From contig PSRJ01000162.1 of the NCBI GenBank assembly GCA_003175985.1, positions 1 through 32,127 on the forward strand: a DNA stretch of 32,127 bases. The letters are read 5' to 3'. Every line of letters starts with the position of its first letter. Position 1 is the first letter of the stretch. Shown piece by piece: positions 1 through 7,360 of the stretch. The notes below the pieces were generated by a model. The model saw only the letters and a list, made by a program, of their open reading frames with translations, was not told the DNA's origin and made no database searches. Origin of the DNA: Terriglobia bacterium. Lineage in GTDB: Bacteria; Acidobacteriota; Terriglobia; Bryobacterales; Bryobacteraceae. Both the position numbers and the translations under genes were made by a program.

Positions 1-931
1 TGATCGGCCCGCCCAGGCTGCCGCCGAACTGGTTCTGCCGGAACGACGGTACGGAGGCGCCATCGAAGAAGTTACGCGCATCCAAGGCGCTATTGCGAAA
101 AAACTCATAGGCGGAGCCGTGGAAGCCGTTCGTGCCGGACTTGCTCGCCGCGTTCACCACCGCCCCATTGCCGCCGAATTGGGCGCTATACGTGTTGGTG
201 AGAACGGAGAATTCGGCAATCGCTTCAATGCCCAGCGTAGTGCCCATGACACCAGATCCCGATCCGTGGTTCCAAAAACCTTGGATATCTGTGTTGTCCA
301 ACAGGTAGGCTTGGCCTTCCGCTCGCGAGCCCGAGACACTGAAATTGTTCTCGACGCCGTAAAGGAGGTTCGCTCCACCGTTGCCGATTTGCGATCCGGT
401 GGAAACACCCGGCGCCAGGGCAACCAGGTCCGTAAAATTGCGCCCGTTCAGCGGCAGGTCATTGATCTGCTTTTCCTCGACGCGGGAAGACACGGCCGTC
501 GAAAGCGTATCGACCTGCGAAACCTCGGCCTCGACAGTTACGGTCTGCTGCGCTTGCCCTACCGATAGAGAAAGATCCACTACCGCCTGCGCGCCAACAG
601 TCAACGTGATGCCGCGGCGCACGGTCGTTTGGAAGCCCGGCGCCGAAGCCTGCGCCTCATAGCTCCCAATGGGAAGATCCGCGATCGTATAGCGGCCCTG
701 ACCGTCTGTCTGCGCCTGCTGCACCTGGCCGGTCGCGATATTTTTGACCTGTATCGCGGCATTCGGAACCACGGCGCCCGCCGAATCCGTCACCGTACCT
801 AACACGGAAGCGCTCGTCACCCCCTGCGCGTTCAACCGGCCGGACCAAACCAATCCAAGCGCCACCAGCAGACTTGCCAGCCGGGCGGTATGGCAGCCGG
901 AACAAAATCCTAGAGTCATCGAAACCCCCAT
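1..931 (-). CDS. TonB-dependent receptor, Oar-like, N-terminal part (cut by window edge)
   Basis: An open frame runs from an ATG at 931 off the left edge, giving the first 310 residues. A hydrophobic signal segment ends near SGRLNAQ. A carboxypeptidase-regulatory-like Ig domain follows, at about residues 40-125 (ASVLGTVTDSAGAVVPNA, then YTIADLPIGSYEA). The TonB plug domain comes next, with the typical INDLPLNGRNFTDLVALAPGV stretch and YEFFRNSALDARNFF. Full-length relatives have 1000-1200 residues, so about three quarters lie outside. A second ATG at 919 is a possible start and has GGGG just upstream. The role is outer-membrane uptake of a large ligand powered by TonB; the substrate cannot be told. 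It has the same architecture as the complete receptor at 25639-29355 but is clearly divergent from it. Confidence 0.9.
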   Translation of the reverse strand, partial: MGVSMTLGFCSGCHTARLASLLVALGLVWSGRLNAQGVTSASVLGTVTDSAGAVVPNAAIQVKNIATGQVQQAQTDGQGRYTIADLPIGSYEAQASAPGFQTTVRRGITLTVGAQAVVDLSLSVGQAQQTVTVEAEVSQVDTLSTAVSSRVEEKQINDLPLNGRNFTDLVALAPGVSTGSQIGNGGANLLYGVENNFSVSGSRAEGQAYLLDNTDIQGFWNHGSGSGVMGTTLGIEAIAEFSVLTNTYSAQFGGNGAVVNAASKSGTNGFHGSAYEFFRNSALDARNFFDGASVPSFRQNQFGGSLGGPI

Positions 932-941
932 CCTCAACGTG

Positions 942-970
942 AGCCTATGCTTTTAGCCCCGCAAAGTCAA
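942..970 (-). promoter_or_regulatory. Candidate sigma70 promoter of the left-edge TonB receptor
   Basis: On the minus strand, TTGACT (970-965) and TAGGCT (947-942) are separated by exactly 17 nt. The predicted start of transcription is close to 935, only a few bases before the ATG at 931. Prediction by eye only. Confidence 0.4.
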
Positions 971-1106
971 AGCAATTTCTTGATAACGCCCATCAAGTAT
1001 TCGGATAATTGCATGATCACTTCGGCGCGACAATCGGCCTCCGGGGCCGCGCGTTATACACTCTAAACTGGTGCAGACAGCAACTCCCCGGAGCAGAAGG
1101 AGGTTT

Positions 1107-2135
1107 ATGAGGATCGCGGCAGCACTGTCTTGGATCGCGGCGGGAACCGCAATGGCTTTTGTTGCCCTGGCGCAAACCGAGTCTCCGGACGAGGTCCAAC
1201 CCCATATCCGAAGCCTTTCACACGCCATCCACGCCGTCGAGGATCTGGATACGACACTGGCTTTCTACCGCGAAGTGTTCGGTCTTGACGGCACGCCGCG
1301 GGACTTTCCGAACCCGGCCGTGCCGCAACTCACCAACGCTCCCGGCGTGACGCTGCGTCTTTCGATGATGCAGCTTCCCGGCGCCATGCGATTCGAGCTC
1401 ACCCATTTCAAGGGTCTCGAGCGCAAGCCGGCGCGAGCCGCTTACACCGATCCCGGCGCCGCCAGTATCGTTCTCTATGTCCGTGACCTCGACCACGTTG
1501 TAGCCAACGCGAAGAGGGCGAATGCGCCCGTTGTCACAAGCGGCGGCGCGCCCGTCGAGATTACGACGGCTCGAGGCAAGGCCCGGTCGATCCTCTTACG
1601 TGATCCGGATGGGTTTTTCGTTCAGGTGGTTCAGGAAACGCCTGCGCCCGATGCGCCCGAAGGAAATGTGCACCGCGTTTCCCTCGCCTATACCATCGAG
1701 AGTGCCGAAGCGACGGCCAGGTTCTACAACGGCATGATGGGCCTCGAACTCACCGGCCCTTCCTCGTTCTCGAAAGATCCCGCAGTGCTGCGCCTGGCAG
1801 GCGCGCCGGCGGGAACCGAATTCCGAAAACTCACCGGCGTTCTTCCCGGCCCTCCGGCCTATGTCGAGTTCACAGAGTTTCGCGGCGTGCCGCGCACCAA
1901 ATTCCATTTGCGTGTCCGCGACCCGGGCGCGCCCGCGATGGCGATCCAGGTGGTCAACCTCAGCGGCATGGTGGCGAAGATGAAGGCCTCGGGTGTCAAT
2001 TTGATTTCCGCCAACGGTCAGATTGTCGATTTCGGCGGCGGCACGCACAACATCTTCGTGGAAGATCCGAACGGAATGAACATCGAATTATTCGAACGCC
2101 CGGGTCCGCCGCCGGGGGCCGCGCCGACGAAGTAG
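1107..2135 (+). CDS. Exported two-domain VOC (glyoxalase/dioxygenase fold) protein
   Basis: The ATG at 1107 is chosen because AAGGAGG ends four bases before it; an in-frame GTG at 1071 has no such site. The 342-residue product begins with a signal peptide ending near VALAQ. Two vicinal-oxygen-chelate repeats follow. The first starts at SLSHAIHAVEDLDTTLAFY and ends with LLRDPDGFFVQVVQ. The second starts at HRVSLAYTIESAEATARFY and ends with FVEDPNGMNIELFERP. The phrase DP(D/N)G followed by a hydrophobic strand is typical of VOC enzymes, in which His and Glu residues bind a metal. The exact reaction (dioxygenase, isomerase or lyase) is not predictable. The gene stands just upstream of an exported DFSGIW protein on the same strand, possibly as a two-gene unit. 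Confidence 0.85.
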   Translation: MRIAAALSWIAAGTAMAFVALAQTESPDEVQPHIRSLSHAIHAVEDLDTTLAFYREVFGLDGTPRDFPNPAVPQLTNAPGVTLRLSMMQLPGAMRFELTHFKGLERKPARAAYTDPGAASIVLYVRDLDHVVANAKRANAPVVTSGGAPVEITTARGKARSILLRDPDGFFVQVVQETPAPDAPEGNVHRVSLAYTIESAEATARFYNGMMGLELTGPSSFSKDPAVLRLAGAPAGTEFRKLTGVLPGPPAYVEFTEFRGVPRTKFHLRVRDPGAPAMAIQVVNLSGMVAKMKASGVNLISANGQIVDFGGGTHNIFVEDPNGMNIELFERPGPPPGAAPTK

Positions 2136-2234
2136 GCGTCACCGGGGCGGTTGATAATGCGAACCGGACACATCGGAGGTATCCTGAGCGGGATGGCGTT
2201 GTTCCTCTTTCGACGCTCATATCCGGGGCTGGGC

Positions 2235-3131
2235 ATGCGCGGATGCCGCAAAACGCGTATCGCCGTTGCCCTCATCATCCTGGGCGCCCCTCTTACATCC
2301 ACGCATCTGGCCGCGCAGTGGATGAAGTATCCCACCGCGGGAGTCCCACGGAGAGCCGATGGCAAGGTGGAAATGTCGGCCCCGGCGCCTCGCCTGGCGG
2401 ATGGCAAGCCCGATTTTAGCGGAATCTGGACCACGGCGGAAACCAATGGCCGCCGCGCTGAGGAGGGTTTGTCGAGTCCCAAGCAGCCGCCGCCGCCCAG
2501 GGCTCCTCAAGGGTCCAACGAAGCGCAAACTCCGGGTGACCCGAGCGCCATCACGGGCTCACGCCACATGGCGAATATCGGGGTCGATCTTCCAGGAGGT
2601 TTGCCCTATCAACCTTGGCTTGTGCCGATCGTCAAGGAGCGCACCAACAATCTGGCGAAAGACGATCCCCACATAAAGTGCCTGCCGGATAGTTTTCTTC
2701 GCGCGTACGGACTGCCCCATTTGCTGAAGTTCGTCCACACGCCAAATCTTCTGGTAATGCTCAATGAGATGAACGCCGGATACCGCCAGGTATTCACCGA
2801 CGCGCGGCCATTGCCCAAAGACCCTACGCCTTCGTGGCAAGGGTATTCGTCCGGGAAATGGTCGGGCAATACTCTGGTGGTCGACACCAACGGACTGCGT
2901 GACGATACGTGGATCGATTGGAACGGAAGTGTAGTGACCCAGGCAGCCAAAGTGCGAGAGCAAATTCGGCGGCCGGATTTCGGACACCTCGAGATCCAGG
3001 TCACTGTCGATGATCCCAACGCTTACACAAAGCCGTGGACGGTCACATTGAAGCAGCGCATCGTTGTCGATACAGAGCTGATCGACGAAATCTGTTTGGA
3101 GAATGAGCAGTCCCTCAAGCACATGAAGTGA
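2235..3131 (+). CDS. Exported DFSGIW-family protein of unknown function (copy 1)
   Basis: Predicted 298-residue secreted protein. The signal peptide runs MRGCRKTRIAVALIILG to about HLAAQ. Next come the phrases KYPTAGVPRRADGK and then RLADGKPDFSGIW. A conserved core contains DDPHIKCLPDS, GLPHLLKFVHTP, YRQVFTDARPLPKDPTPSW, GYSSGKW and TLVVDTNGLRDDTWID, and the tail is DTELIDEICLENEQS. The gene at 7361-8221 has the same order of blocks and nearly the same tail, and also begins MRG, which supports the start at 2235. The frame is open farther upstream (ATG at 2157 and 2193), so a longer form is possible. No catalytic motif is recognisable. It starts about 100 nt after the VOC gene. Confidence 0.75.
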   Translation: MRGCRKTRIAVALIILGAPLTSTHLAAQWMKYPTAGVPRRADGKVEMSAPAPRLADGKPDFSGIWTTAETNGRRAEEGLSSPKQPPPPRAPQGSNEAQTPGDPSAITGSRHMANIGVDLPGGLPYQPWLVPIVKERTNNLAKDDPHIKCLPDSFLRAYGLPHLLKFVHTPNLLVMLNEMNAGYRQVFTDARPLPKDPTPSWQGYSSGKWSGNTLVVDTNGLRDDTWIDWNGSVVTQAAKVREQIRRPDFGHLEIQVTVDDPNAYTKPWTVTLKQRIVVDTELIDEICLENEQSLKHMK

Positions 3132-3177
3132 TTTTGCAGGAACGCCCCGGCTGAATGCGGACGCCCTTCACCAGACC

Positions 3178-3459
3178 TCACGAGACTCCCGGTATCACAT
3201 CCACCTCATCGATAAACCCGATCACGGCCATATCGATGGGGGATTGGGGGCGGCCGACGGCGCTGGAGGCGGCGTAGCCATCGGTGCTGAGCAGGACGCG
3301 GTCGCCGATGCCGGCATCGACGGCATCCAGGGCGACGACGGCATCGCCGCGATTGCTGCCGTCGAGGTTCAGCGGCTGGACGAGCAGGACCTTGCGGCCT
3401 TGATGGCTCGCGTGTTTCTGCGTCGCCACCAGTTCTCCAATGACACGGGCGATTAGCAT
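3178..3459 (-). CDS. BMC vertex pentamer protein (EutN/CcmL family), copy 3
   Basis: A 93-residue protein of the bacterial microcompartment pentamer family, which caps the vertices of the icosahedral shell. It starts MLIARVIGELVATQKHASHQGRKVLLVQPL, split here as MLIARVIGELVATQ and GRKVLLVQPL. It continues with VVALDAVDAGIGDRVLL and ends in PIDMAVIGFIDEVDV, matching the family pattern of an OB-like barrel with a central D-x-V-x-A-G turn and a closing V-x-x-I-D-x-V strand. It is the last gene of the operon. Its ATG overlaps the TGA of the preceding pentamer gene (TGATG at 3461-3457), so translation is probably coupled. Length is normal for the family. Confidence 0.92.
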   Translation of the reverse strand: MLIARVIGELVATQKHASHQGRKVLLVQPLNLDGSNRGDAVVALDAVDAGIGDRVLLSTDGYAASSAVGRPQSPIDMAVIGFIDEVDVIPGVS

Positions 3460-3779
3460 CAGTTCTTCTTCCGGGTAGTCTTGCGCGCGGGAAGAGCTTC
3501 GGCGCCGTCACCGCGCGCCACGTGGACTTCGTCCACAATGCCGACGATGGTGGCGTCAGACGGCACTTCCTTCGGCAGGAACGGAAAACAGGCCTCGCGG
3601 CCGCGGACCCAGTAGATCAGCTCGCCCGCGCCGGCTCCGGCTGCATCGAGGCACAGAAGGCGCTTGCCCGTGTTTTGCAATTCGGGAGTGAGCGGCTGGA
3701 CCAGCAGGATGCGCGCTCCTTCCATCTGCGGGTTTTTGGCGGTGGCCCAAACACAGCCGATGACGCGTCCGAGGAACAC
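3459..3779 (-). CDS. BMC vertex pentamer protein (EutN/CcmL family), copy 2, with basic tail
   Basis: A 106-residue pentamer-family protein starting at a GTG (3779) only two bases after the stop of the preceding pentamer gene. Family features are MFLGRVIGCVWATAKNP, ARILLVQPL, LCLDAAGAGAGELIYWVRG and DATIVGIVDEVHV. It differs from its two neighbours in a longer loop (ACFPFLPKEVPS) and a C-terminal extension of about 20 residues ending in PARKTTRKKN, strongly basic. The extension would project from the pentamer and could contact cargo, another shell protein or a nucleic acid; this is inference. It overlaps the next gene by one base. Confidence 0.9.
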   Translation of the reverse strand: MFLGRVIGCVWATAKNPQMEGARILLVQPLTPELQNTGKRLLCLDAAGAGAGELIYWVRGREACFPFLPKEVPSDATIVGIVDEVHVARGDGAEALPARKTTRKKN

Positions 3780-3781
3780 GG

Positions 3782-4048
3782 CTAATCCAGGCGCACGTCG
3801 TCGACGATGCCAACGATGGCGGTATCGACGGGAGTATCTTTGCAGCCTTCAGCCATGCGCGCGGAGCTGCCCGAAACGGCGATCACGCGCTCCCGGTATC
3901 CGGCGCTGACAGTATCGACGGCGACCACATAGCCAGCCTCGTCTTTGCCCTCGGGCGAGACCGGCTTGAGGATGAGCAGCTTCTTGCCTTCCAGGCGAGG
4001 GTCCTTTCGTGTGGCAACGACAGTTCCCACCACGCGCGCCAGAATCAT
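3782..4048 (-). CDS. BMC vertex pentamer protein (EutN/CcmL family), copy 1
   Basis: An 88-residue pentamer-family shell protein, the most canonical of the three. It has MILARVVGTVVATRKDP, GKKLLILKPV, VVAVDTVSAGYRERVIAVSGSSAR and DTAIVGIVDDVRLD. The start is supported by GGAG five bases before the ATG. It lies 14 nt after the hexamer gene and 2 nt before the second pentamer gene, so the four shell genes form one transcription unit. Having three different pentamer genes in one locus is a known trait of the Planctomycetes-Verrucomicrobia type (PVM) of microcompartment and its relatives. Confidence 0.93.
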   Translation of the reverse strand: MILARVVGTVVATRKDPRLEGKKLLILKPVSPEGKDEAGYVVAVDTVSAGYRERVIAVSGSSARMAEGCKDTPVDTAIVGIVDDVRLD

Positions 4049-4062
4049 GGCAGCTCCAGCCG

Positions 4063-4362
4063 CTACTTGGCGTTGGCGGCAGCCTGCGCCTTGCCGATCG
4101 GCAGGATATCTTCCAGGTTCTGGTGCGGCCGCGGAATGACATGGACGGCAATGAGCTCACCCACGCGGCGAGCCGCGGCGGCGCCCGCGTCGGTAGCCGC
4201 GCGAACGGCGGCAACATCGCCCCGCACCAGCACCGTCACGTAGCCGGAGCCGATTTTTTCCCATCCTACCAGCGTCACCTTCGCGGCCTTCACCATGGCG
4301 TCGGCGGCCTCAATCATGGCCACCAAGCCGCGTGTTTCGATCATCCCTAGCGCTTCACCCAT
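4063..4362 (-). CDS. BMC-H shell hexamer protein (PduA/EutM family)
   Basis: A 99-residue single-domain BMC shell protein that forms the hexagonal tiles of a microcompartment. Nearly the whole sequence fits the family: [22 protein letters not shown], given here as [14 protein letters not shown] then [14 protein letters not shown], followed by the pore loop KIGSG (residues 36-40), [19 protein letters not shown], and AVHVIPRPH. The Gly-Ser-Gly at 38-40 lines the central pore, as in PduA, where it favours small polar metabolites. The C-terminus is a short Ala-rich tail. This is the only hexamer gene here; no trimer-type (BMC-T) gene is present. It lies 21 nt after the aldolase stop. Confidence 0.96.
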   Translation of the reverse strand: MGEALGMIETRGLVAMIEAADAMVKAAKVTLVGWEKIGSGYVTVLVRGDVAAVRAATDAGAAAARRVGELIAVHVIPRPHQNLEDILPIGKAQAAANAK

Positions 4363-4383
4363 CTATGTATCTTCTCCAATCCC

Positions 4384-5166
4384 CTAAACCAAACCACGCG
4401 CACGGAGGGCTTCATCCACCAACCCGATCAATTCCGCGCGCGTCAGGGAAATCCGTTCCTCCGGTCCGCTGGTCCATTCCTCAGCCACGACCGGGCATTC
4501 CGGCTCACCGCTGCTCGCCGCCTTCACGCCGTAGCGCGTGCGCGAATCGAGCAGCTTATTCACTTCCATTCGAGGCAGTACGTTGGGCCCGCCCAGCAGT
4601 TCCGCGACTAACTGAATCCGGGAGCTGTGCTCCACGGTCTCCATGCGGAAATAGGCCTGAAACACATCTTCCCCGTAACATACCGAACCGTGATTGGCCA
4701 TCAGCAGCGCGTTGTGCTTGGGGATGAGCGGCTTCATGGGCTCAGTCAGCTCGGTGGTGCCGGGCAGGCCATATTCGGCGATCGGCACGCAGCCAAACGC
4801 GATGATCACTTCCGGCAGCAGGGCCAGGTTGAGCGGTCTGCCGGCGGTCGCGAACCCGGTGGAGACCGGCGGGTGGGCGTGCACCACGGCGTGGATATCG
4901 GGCCGCAGATCGTAAATCGTAAGATGCATGTTGATTTCCGTAGTGCGTTCGCGCCGGCCGGAAATCTTGTTGCCTTTTCGGTCGAGGACGATCAGATCGT
5001 CCACGTGCATCATGCCCTTGCACATGCCGGTGGGAGTCGCGAGGATGCGTTCGCCATCCAGACGGATGCTGATATTGCCGTCGTTAGAGGCGACCCAACC
5101 TTTTTGGAACATCAGCCGGCCGATCTGGCAGATGTCCTCGCGGTGCTCGCGCTCTGTTTTCTGCAT
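4384..5166 (-). CDS. Class II aldolase (fuculose/rhamnulose-1-phosphate aldolase type), likely BMC cargo
   Basis: A 260-residue class II aldolase that would split a sugar 1-phosphate into dihydroxyacetone phosphate and lactaldehyde. The zinc ligands are H96 and H98 (VVHAHPP) and H159 (MANHG). The catalytic acid is E77 (TTEINMH). The spacings 77-96 and 98-159 match E73-H92 and H94-H155 of FucA. NDGNISIR and TPTGM form the phosphate site. About 45 residues extend beyond the FucA core: a linker rich in Gly, Pro and Glu, then an amphipathic helix (RISLTRAELIGLVDEALRAR from about residue 238). This resembles the encapsulation peptides of BMC cargo. It is the first gene of the shell operon. The substrate (fucose or rhamnose) is inferred from PVM-type loci. 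Confidence 0.92.
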   Translation of the reverse strand: MQKTEREHREDICQIGRLMFQKGWVASNDGNISIRLDGERILATPTGMCKGMMHVDDLIVLDRKGNKISGRRERTTEINMHLTIYDLRPDIHAVVHAHPPVSTGFATAGRPLNLALLPEVIIAFGCVPIAEYGLPGTTELTEPMKPLIPKHNALLMANHGSVCYGEDVFQAYFRMETVEHSSRIQLVAELLGGPNVLPRMEVNKLLDSRTRYGVKAASSGEPECPVVAEEWTSGPEERISLTRAELIGLVDEALRARGLV

Positions 5167-5178
5167 CAGGGATCTTCG

Positions 5179-5212
5179 ATTGTAGCAGAATGCCGCCGCG
5201 GGCCCGGCGGCA
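5179..5212 (-). promoter_or_regulatory. Candidate extended -10 promoter and inverted repeat ahead of the BMC operon
   Basis: On the minus strand TGCTACAAT (5187-5179) is an extended -10 element 12 nt before the aldolase ATG. No Shine-Dalgarno sequence lies between them. Directly upstream, TGCCGCC (5191-5197) and GGCGGCA (5206-5212) form a perfect 7-bp inverted repeat with an 8-nt centre, where a -35 box would sit. It could be an operator for the BMC operon or a hairpin in the leader of the divergent rhomboid gene. Confidence 0.4.
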
Positions 5213-5225
5213 GACGGGTTGTAAA

Positions 5226-6065
5226 ATGAGGGCAGTGGAAACCCGCCGCATGTGCCCGCATTGCCGGGCGTTCATCACCACTAACGATCGCGTCTGCCCC
5301 TATTGCAATGAGAAGGTGGGCGCCCGGGCGATTGACCGGCGGGATCCCTCGCCGGTCCTGGGCGGATTCATTCCCCACGCGCAGTTCACCACGGTCATCA
5401 TCCTGCTGATCAATTTAGGGCTGTACATTGCGACGACACTCTACAGCATGCGCGCAGGGAACAGCGAAGCCTTCATGGGACTCGATTTGGGCACGCTGCG
5501 AGACTTCGGCGCGAAATGGAACGCGGCGATCCGGGCCGGGCAGTGGTGGCGGCTGGTGACGGCCGGATTCCTGCACGGCGGCCTGCTGCACATCGGGATG
5601 AATTCATGGGTGCTTTTCGACGTAGGCGCACAGGTGGAGCAGGTATACGGAGCGAGCCGCCTGATGGTGATTTACTTTGTGTCGACGATATGCGGCTTCT
5701 ACCTGAGCGCTCTGTGGAGCCCGGCGATTTCGGTGGGCGCATCGGCGGCCATCATGGGGCTGATCGGCGCGATGATCGCCTTGAGCTTGCATCACCGCAG
5801 CGCGCTGACGGCTGCGATTCGCGGCACGTATATCCGCTGGGTGATCTACATGCTGATTATCGGCCTGCTGCCGGGACTCCAGATCGACAATGCCGCGCAC
5901 ATCGGCGGGCTGGCGGGCGGCTTCGGCGTAGCGTACCTGGCGGGCTTGCCTCGTTGGGAGGGCTCGCCGCGGGAGCGCATCTGGCAGATTGCTTCCTATG
6001 TTTGCATCGCGCTGACGGCGCTCTGCTTCCTGGCAATGTACCGCTGGCTGACGCGCTCGACGTAG
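5226..6065 (+). CDS. Rhomboid-family intramembrane serine protease with N-terminal zinc ribbon
   Basis: Predicted 279-residue membrane protease. Residues 10-27 hold two CxxC pairs (CPHC and CPYC), a likely zinc ribbon facing the cytoplasm. About six hydrophobic segments follow. The rhomboid signatures are GGLLHIGMNSW (H117, H122 and N126), the nucleophile serine in GASAAIMG (S173) and the general base in DNAAHIGGLAGG (H225). The site reads GxSA rather than the commoner GxSG. The ATG at 5226 gives a compact cytoplasmic start; ATG 5250, directly before the first CxxC, and an upstream in-frame ATG at 5190 are alternatives. It diverges from the BMC operon and has no visible functional link to it. 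Substrate unknown. Confidence 0.9.
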   Translation: MRAVETRRMCPHCRAFITTNDRVCPYCNEKVGARAIDRRDPSPVLGGFIPHAQFTTVIILLINLGLYIATTLYSMRAGNSEAFMGLDLGTLRDFGAKWNAAIRAGQWWRLVTAGFLHGGLLHIGMNSWVLFDVGAQVEQVYGASRLMVIYFVSTICGFYLSALWSPAISVGASAAIMGLIGAMIALSLHHRSALTAAIRGTYIRWVIYMLIIGLLPGLQIDNAAHIGGLAGGFGVAYLAGLPRWEGSPRERIWQIASYVCIALTALCFLAMYRWLTRST

Positions 6066-6100
6066 GCATAGGAGCTGGTTAGCACCTGGAACAAGTTTGC

Positions 6101-7216
6101 TTACACTGCGCGCTTTAGCGCCGCCGACGCCAAGGCGGCGCCCTCCACCAGAGAGCGCAGCTTGGCCCAGGCAATCTGGGGGTGGGTGCGGCCGCCGAAG
6201 CCGCAATCCGCACCGGCGATGACGTTTTCCTTGCCCAGCAGCCTGGCGAATCGCTGGATTCGCTGGGACACGAGCTCGGGATGCTCCACGACGTCGGTCG
6301 AATGCGTGATTACTCCCGGGATCAAGATCTTTCCCTCGGGCAGTTTGACGGATTCCCAAACGGCGTATTCGTGCTCGTGACGCACGTTCGCCCCCTCAAT
6401 CAAATACGCCTGAGCCTTCACCGAGAGAAGGACATTCACGAGATGCTTGAGCTCCAGATCGTGAGCATGCGGCCCATGCCAGCTTCCCCAGCAGAGGTGG
6501 TAGCGCACGCGATCCTCGGGGATGCCCCGCAGGGCGTGATTTAACGCCTCCACTCTCACCTGGCAGCGGCGCAGGAAGGCTTCAAGGCCCATGGCGATGC
6601 CGATGCGATCCCATAGCGCGGGCAGCCAGGCGTCGTCGACTTGTAAGAGGATGCCCGCGCCGGCAATTGCCTGATACTCCTCCCGGAGGGCGTCGGCGAG
6701 CGCGTAAAGAAAGTCTTCTTCTTTCGAATAGTATTCGTTCGATCGATAGACCTCCAGACTCGAAGGAGCGGTGCTGGTCAAAAACAACTCGCCCTGGCCA
6801 TCCGCGACCGACTTCAGAAGGCCGATCTCGCGCTCGAGAGCGGCACGTCCTCCGTAGGTAATCGGGCCGGTACACACGTAGTGAGTCCGCACGGTCTTGA
6901 TTTGATCGCCCGGTTGGAAGAACAGCGTTCCCCGCTCGGAGGCCCACTTGTAGAAGTCCGCGAATTCTTCGCGATCCTTGCCGAGAGTGACAATCGGAGG
7001 ACCTTTGAGCTGACCTTTGGAAAATCCGAGGAGACGGTCGTCGGCGAACGAGAGCCAATCGCCGCCCTTGGTATATTCCCCCTCGTTAATAATGTCGAGA
7101 CCGGTTTCGCGTTGGCGCTGAACGAGCTGCCGCACGGCATCCGCCCCCGTCACGCCTTCGGGCGATGGCAGACTCCCCACGTGCGTGGTTAGGACCTTTT
7201 GGCTGCTCCGCTGCAT
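6101..7216 (-). CDS. MetE C-terminal-domain-like zinc methyltransferase/lyase
   Basis: A 371-residue protein of the cobalamin-independent methionine synthase catalytic-domain family (UROD/MetE-like barrel). It begins LTTHVGSLPSPEG, as the stand-alone members do. The zinc ligands are H240 and C242 (RYHLCWG), a Glu in LIEGANVRHEHE, and C338 (AGADCGFGGR), matching His641, Cys643, Glu665 and Cys726 of MetE. It lacks the N-terminal half of MetE, so it is unlikely to be an ordinary folate-dependent methionine synthase. Relatives include core MetE-type methyltransferases and epoxyalkane:coenzyme M transferase, but the acceptor here is unknown. The gene is single, flanked by a rhomboid gene (convergent) and a DFSGIW gene (divergent). 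Confidence 0.88.
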   Translation of the reverse strand: MQRSSQKVLTTHVGSLPSPEGVTGADAVRQLVQRQRETGLDIINEGEYTKGGDWLSFADDRLLGFSKGQLKGPPIVTLGKDREEFADFYKWASERGTLFFQPGDQIKTVRTHYVCTGPITYGGRAALEREIGLLKSVADGQGELFLTSTAPSSLEVYRSNEYYSKEEDFLYALADALREEYQAIAGAGILLQVDDAWLPALWDRIGIAMGLEAFLRRCQVRVEALNHALRGIPEDRVRYHLCWGSWHGPHAHDLELKHLVNVLLSVKAQAYLIEGANVRHEHEYAVWESVKLPEGKILIPGVITHSTDVVEHPELVSQRIQRFARLLGKENVIAGADCGFGGRTHPQIAWAKLRSLVEGAALASAALKRAV

Positions 7217-7222
7217 CAGACG

Positions 7223-7228
7223 ATTATA
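7223..7228 (-). promoter_or_regulatory. -10 box directly ahead of the MetE-like gene
   Basis: A perfect TATAAT on the minus strand (7228-7223) ends six bases before the ATG at 7216. There is no Shine-Dalgarno sequence. Transcription would begin at or next to the A of the start codon, giving a leaderless mRNA. The -35 region (ATGACC-like) is weak. Confidence 0.5.
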
Positions 7229-7360
7229 GGATCAAGAAGAACGCCGAGGTCATACTGCGCGCAGCCATTTGCTCGCTGAGCTTACAATAAACGGAATATG
7301 GAAGCGACGATTCCGCGAGGCAGGTTTGGGATACTGCGGAAACAACTACCTGAAGGGTGC

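Noticed and set aside
1071..1106. Upstream GTG start for the VOC protein
   Set aside because: The ATG at 1107 has a strong AAGGAGG site and yields a normal signal peptide.
6101..7216. Full methionine synthase MetE
   Set aside because: Only the catalytic C-terminal half is present and the N-terminal domain is absent, so a different acceptor or methyl donor is likely.
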